Positions 36,030-45,534 of a stretch of 64,000 nt of DNA are shown one piece after another. The DNA is from Acidimicrobiia bacterium. GTDB lineage: Bacteria > Actinomycetota > Acidimicrobiia > Acidimicrobiales > Bin134. A model generated the notes under the pieces. It made no database searches and was not told the DNA's origin. It saw only the letters and a program-made list of their open reading frames with translations. The stretch spans positions 174,219-238,218 of the forward strand of contig JAJDYE010000041.1 in assembly GCA_022822905.1 (NCBI GenBank), written 5' to 3'. A program made the translations under genes and the position numbers. Positions within the stretch are counted from its first letter, which is position 1; the number at the start of each line of letters is the position of its first letter.

Positions 36030-37589
36030 CTAGCCCGGACCCCGCAGGACGCGGGTCTTGCCGTACATGGAGCCGAACAGCAGCCGGCCGTCGTCGTCCA
36101 CGGTCACCCCCGCGCCGATGGTGTTGAACTTTGAGCCTCCCAGCACGTAGTGGAACCGGGACTCCCCGGTAGCCCAGTCGGCGGCCTCAATGGTCCACTT
36201 CTTATCGCGGACCCCGCACGTGTACACCAGGCCGCTCTCCTCAGCCACAAAGGGAACCGAGTTGGGCGAGGAGATGTCGAGGTTTACCCAGGCCTCCTTC
36301 AGCTCCCGGGCCACTGGATCCCACTCGTACTTGTGGAGGCCGTGGGGCTGGTACTCGGGTTTGTGGCCGAGCATGAAGCACAGCATCCGGGCGCCCTGTG
36401 CGGGGAAGCCTTCGGGGATGGAGGCCGGCTCGTTGTTCACCGTCATGGCGCCGTATCCCGCCACGGTGATGGACTGCTCGGTCTTGATCTCGGCCAGGTC
36501 GGGATTGCCCATGTTGGCCGGCCCGATTCCGGCGATTCGCCGGTCGGGCGCGTTGGGCAGCTGCTCCCAGTCGTCGGGGATCTCGTCTCGCCACAACAGG
36601 GTGATGTTGACCACTTCGTCGCCGTCGCCGATAACCACGAACTTGTCCTCGTCGGGGCCGAATCCCATCAGCGAGGGCGTGGTGCCCGAGCCGTAGCCGC
36701 CGCCGTTGCGATAGGGCACCGTCCAGCAGCCGTGGGCGGGATCGTCGGTGAGCTCATCACCGGTCCAGCGCAGCTTGTGGTGATGGCTATTGGATGACAC
36801 GTAGATCCCGTTGTCGGAGTCGATGCAGATGCTGGTGCGCATCCAGCCGTATCCCGTATGGCCCTTCTCTGCCGCCTGCCGAGCACAGTACTCGGCGGCT
36901 ACCTCGGCCCCTCCGGCGACCTGGAGCGCGTGGTAGGCGCTGAAGTCGCGCTCAAGCACGACGACCCATCCATGGTCGGTAGACATCACCAGCTTGCCGT
37001 CGAAGGTCATGTTCATCCCCACGAAGAAGCCCTCGATGTGGTCGGGCTTGTTCCACCGGTTCCGCTCCACAATGGGCGACGCCGGGTCAGACGGATCGGT
37101 CTCCACATAGGCCACCGCGTGGTCCTTGCGGCCCAGGAACAGGGTGTGGTCGCGGTCCAGCAGCGCATAGACCCCGTCGATTCCGGTCATGAACTTCATC
37201 GACATCTCGATGGCGTGTTCGACGGCTTCCCAGCCGTCCTTCTCGTCAAAGCCCCGGAGATATTCCTCCAGCTCGACTACGGGTGTGCGCCCCTCCCCGC
37301 CGACGATTTCATGGTCGGCCAGCAACTCAAGGGTCTCGTAGTCGAGCTTGGCGATGTTCTGCCGGCCGTTGCTCCACACCACCCGGCGGCCGTCGGGGTA
37401 GGGCCCCGACGTCAGGTGGCCGAAGTGGCCCGGGCCGAGCCACGCGTATTGCAGATCGACCGCCTCGTCGAGCACTTCGGTGGGGCCTTCGGGCCCCCGC
37501 CAGGGAACGTTGTCCTGCTGGTCGCACCGTCCGTGGGCGATGCCATAAGAAGATGCGGCGAGAAACGGGTTGTCCGGAGCGCGGTTCAT
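36030..37589 (-). CDS. Unrecognised 519-residue protein, possible beta-propeller
   Basis: I do not recognise this protein. It has no signal peptide or transmembrane helix. Its sequence is rich in Gly, Asp and Trp, with repeated strands such as GRRVVWSNGRQNIAKLDYE, GIYVSSNSHHHKLRWTG and EDKFVVIGDGDEVVNITLLW, which suggests a propeller built of irregular repeats. The C-terminal VDDDGRLLFGSMYGKTRVLRG also reads like a propeller blade. The frame is long and intact with local codon use, so it is a real gene. It lies between galE and the Lrp-domain gene and may belong to neither. Confidence 0.75.
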   Translation of the reverse strand: MNRAPDNPFLAASSYGIAHGRCDQQDNVPWRGPEGPTEVLDEAVDLQYAWLGPGHFGHLTSGPYPDGRRVVWSNGRQNIAKLDYETLELLADHEIVGGEGRTPVVELEEYLRGFDEKDGWEAVEHAIEMSMKFMTGIDGVYALLDRDHTLFLGRKDHAVAYVETDPSDPASPIVERNRWNKPDHIEGFFVGMNMTFDGKLVMSTDHGWVVVLERDFSAYHALQVAGGAEVAAEYCARQAAEKGHTGYGWMRTSICIDSDNGIYVSSNSHHHKLRWTGDELTDDPAHGCWTVPYRNGGGYGSGTTPSLMGFGPDEDKFVVIGDGDEVVNITLLWRDEIPDDWEQLPNAPDRRIAGIGPANMGNPDLAEIKTEQSITVAGYGAMTVNNEPASIPEGFPAQGARMLCFMLGHKPEYQPHGLHKYEWDPVARELKEAWVNLDISSPNSVPFVAEESGLVYTCGVRDKKWTIEAADWATGESRFHYVLGGSKFNTIGAGVTVDDDGRLLFGSMYGKTRVLRGPG

Positions 37590-37681
37590 ATCCTTACATC
37601 ATTGCGCTGCGTCCAGCCCGCCATCCCACCGGAGCCGATCTTTGGTTACGATGCGGGATAGCCAACTGGAGGTGTAGTCAC

Positions 37682-37918
37682 GTGGGTGTCAGCTCATATG
37701 TTTTGATCCAAACCGAAATGGACAAGGCCCGTCAGGTGGCCGAGGCCATCCGCGAGATCGATGGCGTGGTGATCTCTGAGATCATGACCGGCCCCTACGA
37801 CGTGATCGCCAAGGCCGAGGCTGAGTCCATGGACCAGTTGGGCCGCCTGGTGGTGAGCCAGATCCAGATGGTGGACGGCATCACCAGAACCCTCACCTGC
37901 CCCGTAGTAAACCTCTGA
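37682..37918 (+). CDS. Stand-alone Lrp/AsnC ligand-binding (RAM) domain protein
   Basis: The 78-residue protein (VGVSSYVLIQTEMDKARQVA...GPYDVIAKAEAESMDQLGRL) is the effector-binding half of an Lrp/AsnC regulator, without the DNA-binding half. Such proteins dimerise and may sense amino acids or modulate full-length Lrp proteins. A strong GGAGGTG site lies 8 bases before the GTG. The ORF track shows it inside a longer frame from 37283 that is otherwise antisense. Confidence 0.88.
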   Translation: MGVSSYVLIQTEMDKARQVAEAIREIDGVVISEIMTGPYDVIAKAEAESMDQLGRLVVSQIQMVDGITRTLTCPVVNL

Positions 37919-37936
37919 CCTCCCCTTGGGAGAGTT

Positions 37937-37952
37937 CAGCCTGAACAGGCTG
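37937..37952. terminator. Weak hairpin downstream of the Lrp-domain gene
   Basis: cagcctgaacaggctg is a perfect inverted repeat (6-base stem, 4-base loop) lying 18 bases after the stop codon. There is no T tract, so factor-independent termination is doubtful. Confidence 0.3.
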
Positions 37953-38064
37953 CCAATCTCGCCGGCGGCCTGGCCCCCCTGCCGGGCACAATCTAAAGAT
38001 GCATGGGAACGCCCACACTCCGCAATAGGCTATAGCGCGTCAAGGTGCATTTCTGGAGGTCCAG

Positions 38065-40806
38065 ATGAGCAACTCATGGGATTGGCCCGGCTCTCGTTGG
38101 TGGCGCGTCGACCTCCACGCCCATTCCCCAGCCTCCTACGACTTCGGGACCAAGGCAGACCGCGACAACCCAGACTGGACAGCTTGGATTGACGCAGTAC
38201 GTGACGCCGGAATCCATGCTGTCGCAATTACTGACCACAACACCGCCACGGGAATACAACATCTTCAGACTGCCGCTTCCCAGCTTCCCCATGCTCCAGT
38301 CCTCTTCCCTGCCGTAGAAGCCACCGTCAGCGACGGCGTCCACCTACTGCTTCTCATGGACCCTGCGCACACTCAACAACACATTGAAGCCGTCTTGTCG
38401 CAATTGAACATCTCTGTCGATGAGCAAGGAACAACTGAAGGCCAGTCCACCCTAAGTGTCCAGGACGTCTTCGAAGCTGTGGGAAGAGATGTGCTAATCG
38501 TCGGTGCTCATGTGAACGACAAAAAGGGAATACTGACGCAATACAAAGGCCTGCCCCTGCAAAGGATTCTAAACGACCAACATCTCCATGCCGTAGAGGT
38601 GGTTCCAACCCCCAATGCTGAGATAGACCTTTCAACAGCCGAACAACAACTTACTGGACGTCGTACTGGACTTCGACGAGTACCAAGAATATGGGCATCC
38701 GATGGTCATTCTTCCAATGACCTTGGATGCCGATTTACTTGGGTAAAGATGACCACACCATGCTACGAGGGTCTCCGCCTAGCACTCCTTGATGGTGACG
38801 ATTCGCTGCAGCCTTCCGAAGAATCGAATCAGGACAATCCAAACAACAACCACGCTACCTTAGCTATCGAGAGCATAAGCATTGCGGACGCAAAATATAT
38901 CGGGAGAAAAGAACCTGTCATTGTAAACTTCAATCCTTGGCTCAATACAATCATCGGGGGTCGAGGAACCGGGAAATCCACGATAGTCGACTTCTGCCGA
39001 AAGACATTCCGACGAGACTTTGAATTGGATCGAAGCAGCACTGGCGACGAAGGGTCTCTCAGGAGTGTCTTTGACCGTAGAATGAGCGACTCCTCTCAAC
39101 AAGGCGACGGATTAGCTACAGGAAAAACCATTGTCGAAGCAATTTATCGGAAGAACGGGGAGCGTTTTATCGTCTCTTGGAGTATTGATGGTAGTGCACA
39201 AGCTATCTCCCGTATCGATGGTGAAAATAAAGTTCCAGAAGATGGCAACATAAGTGAACTCTTTCCTGTAAGAATTTATAGTCAAAAGCAACTTTTTGCC
39301 CTCGCACAACATCCTAATGCCCTTTTGACAGTCATCGACCAAAGTAATCGTGTCAATGAAGCAGAAATACAGCGTACTGCCAAACAACATCTTGAACAAT
39401 ATTTGTCTCTGCGCGCGCAAGCGCGGGCAGCTCGCTCTTCTTCCGAAGACTTGCCAGATAGGCAAGCCGCGCTTCGCGACGTCGAGCGGAAATTGAATAT
39501 TCTTCAGGATGGAGAAAATGCAATCACTCTGAGCGAATACCGACTTCGGCGCCAACAAGATGATACCTGGCAAGTAATTCTAAACACTGCTATCAGCAAG
39601 ATTGATACAATTGAGCTGTCTACACGTGACCTCACCGTTGCGGATCTTGAAATAATTTCTAATGATAAACCTGACGAAGCATCAGAAAGTCTCACCAACA
39701 CACATGCTAATGTTAAGAAAGTGGTAGACGAACTGAAGCAAGAGATATTGAACCTTATAGCTGAAGCAAAACTCGAGATTGATGAGATCCAATCAAGCCC
39801 AGATGCCAGCGTGTGGAACGCCGCAAAAGCCGACAGTGATGCAAAATTTGAGGCTCTATCAGCCACACTTGCAAAAGAAGGGGTTGCCAGCATTGACGAA
39901 TACGATAGTCTTTTGCACCAAGCTGCCTCTCTCAAACAGGAAATCTCACGAATTGAAGGCGAGACTCGCCGATCAGAAGAACTAGACATCGAGGCTCAAA
40001 TCGTTCTGTCCAAGCATCGCGAACTACGCGAGGAACTAAGCACCAGACGACTGCAGTTCATTGCTACCGAAACAAGTGGAGAAATAATTCGTGTAACGAT
40101 AACACCCAATGGGAGTTGTGCTGCTCTCCGAACTGCACTTGCGACAGCATTTGGATTTGATAGTTTCGAGAGCGACCGCGAAACATTATTCGAAAGAATA
40201 AGCCCTTCTTCTGACCAGGAATGGGACTGGCAGAGGCTGGACTCCGTCCTTTCAGATTTGATGGCAATTCGTTCTGGTAAAGAACCTGCATGGACCCTCA
40301 AAGATCGTCGGTTCTTGAACGCCGTCAAGAAAGCAACTCCAGAAGCAATTGATCGTTTGGCACTTTACCTCCCCCAAGACACGGTTACGGTAGAATACCA
40401 GGATCAGAACAGTAAGAAGTGGAAGGACTTATCTCAAGGATCTCCAGGCCAGCAAACAGCTGCATTACTGGCATTCGTTCTTGGGTATGGCTCTGAACCC
40501 ATCATTTTGGACCAGCCAGAAGATGATCTAGACAATACCCTCATTTATGAACTTCTGGTCAGCCGTTTGCGTGAAGCCAAGTTTGACCGGCAGGTCATTG
40601 TCATTACTCACAACCCGAATATCGTAGTACATGGTGATGCCGAATTGCTGATTTCCCTTGCAAGTGTCAGCGGTCGAACAAAAATCACTCGTCAAGGAGG
40701 ACTGCAGGAAGAGGATGTTCGGGAAGAGATCTGCCGTGTGATGGAAGGCGGCCGCGAAGCATTTGAACGCCGTTATCAACGTATTATGACTTCGGCAGGT
40801 GTGTAA
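38065..40806 (+). CDS. PHP-domain plus SMC/ABC-like ATPase (TrlF-like)
   Basis: The N-terminal PHP phosphoesterase-like domain (residues ~1-240) has WRVDLHAHSPASYDF, VAITDHNTATG and IWASDGHSSND. It is followed by an ATPase with IIGGRGTGKSTIVDF (Walker A), a central coiled coil (~430-680), LSQGSPGQQTAALLAF (signature) and PIILDQPEDDLDN (Walker B) with VITHNPN (H-loop). This resembles TrlF-family or RloC-style defence ATPases, where the ATPase gates a nuclease-like domain. The gene is visibly more A/T-rich than its neighbours, a sign of transfer. A GGAGG site precedes the ATG. Confidence 0.85.
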   Translation: MSNSWDWPGSRWWRVDLHAHSPASYDFGTKADRDNPDWTAWIDAVRDAGIHAVAITDHNTATGIQHLQTAASQLPHAPVLFPAVEATVSDGVHLLLLMDPAHTQQHIEAVLSQLNISVDEQGTTEGQSTLSVQDVFEAVGRDVLIVGAHVNDKKGILTQYKGLPLQRILNDQHLHAVEVVPTPNAEIDLSTAEQQLTGRRTGLRRVPRIWASDGHSSNDLGCRFTWVKMTTPCYEGLRLALLDGDDSLQPSEESNQDNPNNNHATLAIESISIADAKYIGRKEPVIVNFNPWLNTIIGGRGTGKSTIVDFCRKTFRRDFELDRSSTGDEGSLRSVFDRRMSDSSQQGDGLATGKTIVEAIYRKNGERFIVSWSIDGSAQAISRIDGENKVPEDGNISELFPVRIYSQKQLFALAQHPNALLTVIDQSNRVNEAEIQRTAKQHLEQYLSLRAQARAARSSSEDLPDRQAALRDVERKLNILQDGENAITLSEYRLRRQQDDTWQVILNTAISKIDTIELSTRDLTVADLEIISNDKPDEASESLTNTHANVKKVVDELKQEILNLIAEAKLEIDEIQSSPDASVWNAAKADSDAKFEALSATLAKEGVASIDEYDSLLHQAASLKQEISRIEGETRRSEELDIEAQIVLSKHRELREELSTRRLQFIATETSGEIIRVTITPNGSCAALRTALATAFGFDSFESDRETLFERISPSSDQEWDWQRLDSVLSDLMAIRSGKEPAWTLKDRRFLNAVKKATPEAIDRLALYLPQDTVTVEYQDQNSKKWKDLSQGSPGQQTAALLAFVLGYGSEPIILDQPEDDLDNTLIYELLVSRLREAKFDRQVIVITHNPNIVVHGDAELLISLASVSGRTKITRQGGLQEEDVREEICRVMEGGREAFERRYQRIMTSAGV

Positions 40807-40808
40807 CC

Positions 40809-42035
40809 GTGGTAAGCGCTAATGAGTTGTACAGACGTATCTTGCTTGGAGAAGATTCGACGCTGGAACTCAAGAGAGTGCTTTTCTCAGGAAATAAGGT
40901 GACGGACCCAAGCCGGAAATCCTTTTCTGACGAACTCGCTGGAATGGCCAATAGCGTCGGTGGCACTATTTTGCTAGGCGTCGACGACAAGACCCGTGAC
41001 ATTATTGGAATTCCAGTGGATCGATTAGATTTGGTAGAGACATGGATTCGGGAAATCTGTAACGATTCGATCAAACCCCCCTTGGATGTGACTATAAGAA
41101 AGATCGAATTGCCGTTGAGTTCAGATAGGAGCTCCCCTATCATTCGGATAGATGTGCCCCGTAGTCTGTTTGTACACATGAGTTCCGGTGGCTACTTCAC
41201 AAGGATTGGAAGTTCGAAACGCGAGATGGCGCCTGAGATTCTTTCCCGTCTATTCCAAGAGCGGAGCCAAAGCAGAGTCATCCGATTCGATGAGTCGATA
41301 GTCCCTACCTCTTCTCAGGATGACTTGGATGGACCCTTGACTACCCGATTCGTCCGCGGAGGAGACTCCGACGACGACAGCGTGCTACGAAAGCTTCGGA
41401 TTGTTGCAGATGATGACGAGGGGATTGCGCGTCTTACGGTTGCAGGCGTGCTGCTGTGCGTCACCGAACCAATCCAGTGGATGCCCCATGCGTATATTCA
41501 AGCTATCAGCTACACCGGTGAACGCTCCGATGTGAACTATCAAAATGACGCTCGAGACTTTACTGGACCTCTTGACTCTCAAGTCATGGAAGCTCTCGGC
41601 TTTGTGCGCAGAAATATGTTTGTCGAGGCAGACAAGCAGATAGCTCGGGTCACCCGTCCTCAATTCAGTGAACGAGCCGTGTTCGAGGCGTTGGTCAATG
41701 CGGTCGCCCACCGCGACTATTCGATGGCAGGTGCCCGAATTCGCCTCCACATGTTCCGTAACCGACTAGAGCTCTATGTTCCTGGCCCACTAGTCAACAC
41801 GCTGACACCCGATAGTCTGCACCTAAGGCAGTACAGCAGGAACGAGCTCGTAGTCTCCTTACTCTCTCGATGCCCGGTGGACCCATCTGGCCTGCTGGAA
41901 CGTTCTCACATGATGGAGAAGCGAGGAGACGGTGTCCCAATTATTCTGGAAGAAAGCATCCAATTGTCCGGTCAAACCCCGGAGTACACGTTGATCGATG
42001 ACAGTGAACTCCGGCTAGTGATCTGGTCTAGCTAG
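40809..42035 (+). CDS. Schlafen AlbA_2 and GHKL ATP-binding protein
   Basis: The N-terminal AlbA_2 domain (DSTLELKRVLFSG, FSDELAGMANSVGGTILLGV) belongs to the Schlafen family. The C-terminal GHKL-type ATP site has AVFEALVNAVAHRDYSMAGA and LELYVPGPLVN. Such proteins are annotated as putative transcriptional regulators or helicases, and some Schlafen relatives are nucleases. The GTG start lies 2 bases after the stop of the PHP-ATPase gene, making one transcription unit. A DNA- or RNA-directed role beside the PHP-ATPase is inferred from this coupling. Confidence 0.85.
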   Translation: MVSANELYRRILLGEDSTLELKRVLFSGNKVTDPSRKSFSDELAGMANSVGGTILLGVDDKTRDIIGIPVDRLDLVETWIREICNDSIKPPLDVTIRKIELPLSSDRSSPIIRIDVPRSLFVHMSSGGYFTRIGSSKREMAPEILSRLFQERSQSRVIRFDESIVPTSSQDDLDGPLTTRFVRGGDSDDDSVLRKLRIVADDDEGIARLTVAGVLLCVTEPIQWMPHAYIQAISYTGERSDVNYQNDARDFTGPLDSQVMEALGFVRRNMFVEADKQIARVTRPQFSERAVFEALVNAVAHRDYSMAGARIRLHMFRNRLELYVPGPLVNTLTPDSLHLRQYSRNELVVSLLSRCPVDPSGLLERSHMMEKRGDGVPIILEESIQLSGQTPEYTLIDDSELRLVIWSS

Positions 42036-42273
42036 CGACCACTCTCCCATGGAGTTGGATTGCTTATGGCGTGGAAATGTTTGACCGCCCAACCCAACGT
42101 TGCTCTCATTTCATTCAAGACTTGCCCATCTGCATACTATTGACTCACAACTCACGCTTGAACGACCCTTTAGGAAGCCAATCTACCGGTATCGCCGCAC
42201 CCAAATTCTTGAACATTCCAGGCCCAGAGCAGGTCAACCCATACACCCGCAAACCTTCGCCTAGAGTCGATTC

Positions 42274-45200
42274 ATGGGTTTAGAAGGCCATATCGATCTC
42301 AGCGAGCTAATCTCGCGGTTGGCAAACCGTTCCCGCCGTGGTCGCACAGAGGCAACGCTCCAGGCAGATATTCGTATGCTGCTCTTGGCTGCAAGGTTGA
42401 ACCTCACTGAGGACGACGTGCTGGATGTTGATTTGGAGGCGCCGCTCGCGGACCGGCGACGCATCGACATCGAGATGGGCCGCACTGTCATCGAAGTTAA
42501 GCGGAACCTGACTTCAAGAGGCTCGCTGGACGACGCGGCTGGCCAGCTTGCTGGATACGTGGAGATGCGAAGCCAGAGTCTCGCGCAGCAGTATGTGGGC
42601 ATCATCACTGATGGGTGTGACTGGCACCTGTTCCACCACACCGATAGTGGGTTAGTGGCTGTAGCGGAGCATCACGTGGATTCGGCAGCGCCCAACGTAG
42701 AAGCGCTGGTGACCTGGCTTTCTTCGGTGCTTACAACAGAAGAGTTAATTGAACCGACCAGACAAGCGATAGCAGATCGGATCGGGGCAGCCAGCCCCGG
42801 CCATGAACTTGAACGCGCAACGTTGCGCTCTCTTTACGATGCCCACCACAGCAACCCCGAGATCGCGATCAAGCGTGAGCTATGGGCGAAGCTACTAACC
42901 ACGGCGCTGGGAACCCAATTCAGTGCCGATGAGGAGGACTTGTTTATCGAGCACACCCTGCTGGTTGCCACTGCGGAGTGCGTCGCACATGCTGTCCTGG
43001 GCTATTCGATCTCCCAGCTTCCGTCGGCAACTCTGCTACGGGGCGAGCTTCTGTCCAACGAGTCTCAGATTCACGGGGTTGTCGAGCAGGATTTCTTCGA
43101 CTGGCCGCTGGACTGCGGAGACCCGGGACGGCGATGGGTCACCTCCCTCGCTCGCAGGCTTGAGCAGTTCGACTGGGGTACCGTCACCCACGATGTGATG
43201 AAGACCATCTACGAGTCCGTCATCACCGTCGAGACCCGAAGACGCCTAGGTGAGTACTACACGCCGGATTTCCTGGCAGAAGCCATCACTGAGGAGGCTG
43301 TGGCCGAACCCCTCATCGAAACGGTCATGGATCCAGCCTGCGGATCGGGCACGTTTCTGTTCCACGCTGTCCGGCGCTATCTGGAGGCGGCTGATCGGGC
43401 CGACATGTCTAACGGTGATGCTGTCGCCGGCGTCTCTTCGCACGTCTTTGGTGTGGATGTCCACCCCGTTGCTGTGACCCTGGCCCGTGTGACCTATCTG
43501 CTGGCAATCGGCACAGAACGATTGGCGGCACCGGACAGGCGGCCGCTGCGGATTCCGGTGTTCTTGGGCGACAGCATTCAGTGGGGCCAGCGCGGTGACA
43601 TCTTCGCGTCTGAAACGCTCAACGTCAGTACTGATGATGGAGCGGAGATGTTTGCCGACCAACTCCGATTCCCGCAGCGGCTACTAGACGACGCTGACAC
43701 CTTCGATGCTCTGGTGGCCGATATGGCCGAACTGGCCACAGACCGGGAGCGGGGCCAGGACGCGCCGTCGATTGCTGGGCTAGCAAGGCGCCACGGTCTT
43801 TCTGGAACTGACCTGGAGACCGTTGAGGCGACGTTCAAGACGATGTGCCGACTGCATGACGAGCACCGTGACCACATTTGGGGCTACTACGTGAGAAATC
43901 TGGCCCGACCCGCTTGGCTGGCCCGCAAGGAGAATCGGCGAACTGTTCTGGTTGGGAATCCTCCATGGCTCGCGTATCGGTACATGACAGATGCCATGAA
44001 GGCCGTATTCCAGCTGATGGCCAAAGAGCGCAAGCTTTGGGCTGGCGGAAACGTTGCTACTCACCAAGATCTTGCCGATCTGTTTGTTGCACGATCTGTG
44101 GAGCAGTACCTCGCACCTGGTGGCCGGTTCGCGTTTCTGATGCCCGCGGGCGTGTTGACCCGCGGACAGTCAGCAGGATTTCGATCTGGGGTGTTCCCGC
44201 TCAGCAGGGAAGGTCGCACCCTTGTAGAGTTCGACCCCGCCTGGGACATCTCGCCAATCAGCCACCGGTTCTTCCCCCGCACCGCTTGCGTGGCCTTCGG
44301 CAGGCGCTCAGACAGGCACGCCGCCCTTCCCGAAGAAGTGGAGCGGTGGTCGGGTAACCTTACAGACCCAGGCGCCCCGTGGGCCGAGGTGCAGAAAACC
44401 ATTGAGCGACAGAGAGCTAAACGGGTCAGCATCGAAAGTGACAACGAAATTGAATCGCCCTACAAGGAGCGCTTCGCTAATGGTGCCAACCTCACCCCGC
44501 GAATGTTGATCATGGTGGAATTTGATAAGGAGCCACCGCTCGGTGTCGGCGAGGGTCGAAGACCAGTGCGCTCTTCTAGGGGCATCTACGAGAATGACCC
44601 TTGGAAATCAATGGACGATCTAAAAGGGGTCATCGAATCACAATTTATCCACCAAGTGCTGCTCGGCGAATCGGTCATGCCCTTCTGGCAGCGTAGACCC
44701 CTCGAAGCAATCCTTCCGCTGCGTAGGGGCAAAATCATGCGGAATGAAGAAATCGATGACCATCAAGGACTGAAGCGCTGGTGGCAAGAGGCCCGGCCGT
44801 TGTGGGACCAGCACGGCAAAGGCGACCAGACTCTCGACGAGAACATCAACCACTATCGCAAGTTGACCTCCCAGTTCCCTCTCGCTCCAATCCGCGTGGT
44901 TTACGGTGCTTCTGGAATGCACGTAACAGCCTGCCGTGTGATGGACGAGCAGGCGATCGTGGAACATCAGCTCAACTGGGCTGCTGCACGAACAATCGAA
45001 GAGGCCCAATACCTTTGCGCTGTCCTCAACAGCGTGGCCGTAACGAAAGCCGTAGAACCTTTTATGACCTCAGGCAAGGGAGGCGGACGTCACATCAACT
45101 CCTATCTCTGGAGATTGCCCATACCGCTCTACAACACCGGAGACGAACTCCACAAAAGCCTCGCTCACCTTGGAGACCAAGCCGAGCAGTTCGTGGAAGG

Positions 45201-45339
45201 CCTGGAAATCAAGCCCTCGAAAGCCCACGGTACGATGCGGGCAAGAATTCGCAAACAACTGGCTGAGAATGAACTAGGCCAAGAAATCGAGAAGACAGTC
45301 GGGTTCCTGCTCCATCAAGCAGGAGCCCCGACCCTATAG
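42274..45339 (+). CDS. Type IIG-like restriction-modification enzyme (Eco57I family)
   Basis: This 1021-residue single-chain protein has an N-terminal nuclease-like ADRRRIDIEMGRTVIEVKRNL (D...ExK). The methylase core holds VMDPACGSGTFLFHAV (AdoMet site) and VLVGNPPWLAYR (NPPW N6-adenine motif), then a target-recognition region ending MTSGKGGGRHINSYLWRLPI. Cutting and modifying by the same polypeptide is typical of type IIG. It begins after a 238-base gap containing no clear gene. It may protect the chromosome alongside the neighbouring defence genes. Confidence 0.88.
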   Translation: MGLEGHIDLSELISRLANRSRRGRTEATLQADIRMLLLAARLNLTEDDVLDVDLEAPLADRRRIDIEMGRTVIEVKRNLTSRGSLDDAAGQLAGYVEMRSQSLAQQYVGIITDGCDWHLFHHTDSGLVAVAEHHVDSAAPNVEALVTWLSSVLTTEELIEPTRQAIADRIGAASPGHELERATLRSLYDAHHSNPEIAIKRELWAKLLTTALGTQFSADEEDLFIEHTLLVATAECVAHAVLGYSISQLPSATLLRGELLSNESQIHGVVEQDFFDWPLDCGDPGRRWVTSLARRLEQFDWGTVTHDVMKTIYESVITVETRRRLGEYYTPDFLAEAITEEAVAEPLIETVMDPACGSGTFLFHAVRRYLEAADRADMSNGDAVAGVSSHVFGVDVHPVAVTLARVTYLLAIGTERLAAPDRRPLRIPVFLGDSIQWGQRGDIFASETLNVSTDDGAEMFADQLRFPQRLLDDADTFDALVADMAELATDRERGQDAPSIAGLARRHGLSGTDLETVEATFKTMCRLHDEHRDHIWGYYVRNLARPAWLARKENRRTVLVGNPPWLAYRYMTDAMKAVFQLMAKERKLWAGGNVATHQDLADLFVARSVEQYLAPGGRFAFLMPAGVLTRGQSAGFRSGVFPLSREGRTLVEFDPAWDISPISHRFFPRTACVAFGRRSDRHAALPEEVERWSGNLTDPGAPWAEVQKTIERQRAKRVSIESDNEIESPYKERFANGANLTPRMLIMVEFDKEPPLGVGEGRRPVRSSRGIYENDPWKSMDDLKGVIESQFIHQVLLGESVMPFWQRRPLEAILPLRRGKIMRNEEIDDHQGLKRWWQEARPLWDQHGKGDQTLDENINHYRKLTSQFPLAPIRVVYGASGMHVTACRVMDEQAIVEHQLNWAAARTIEEAQYLCAVLNSVAVTKAVEPFMTSGKGGGRHINSYLWRLPIPLYNTGDELHKSLAHLGDQAEQFVEGLEIKPSKAHGTMRARIRKQLAENELGQEIEKTVGFLLHQAGAPTL

Positions 45340-45534
45340 CCCCACAGTTTCGCATACGATGAAGCTGGCCCCTCATGACTAACCCCTGTGGGCAGTAAAG
45401 CTAGATGCGGTAGTTCACAACCATTACCTTGGCATCAGGGCCTCACCCCGTAGTGAGACTGGCCGACGAGCTATCAGCCTCTATGGGCACTACAGCTAAT
45501 GCCGCTCGCCCCATGAGCCAAGAGAGAGAGTCGA

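Noticed and set aside
42036-42273. Gene in the gap between the Schlafen gene and the type IIG gene
   Set aside because: Only a 70-residue frame (MEMFDRPTQRCSHF...) with no motif and no ribosome site; it looks like non-coding sequence that holds the promoter of the type IIG gene.
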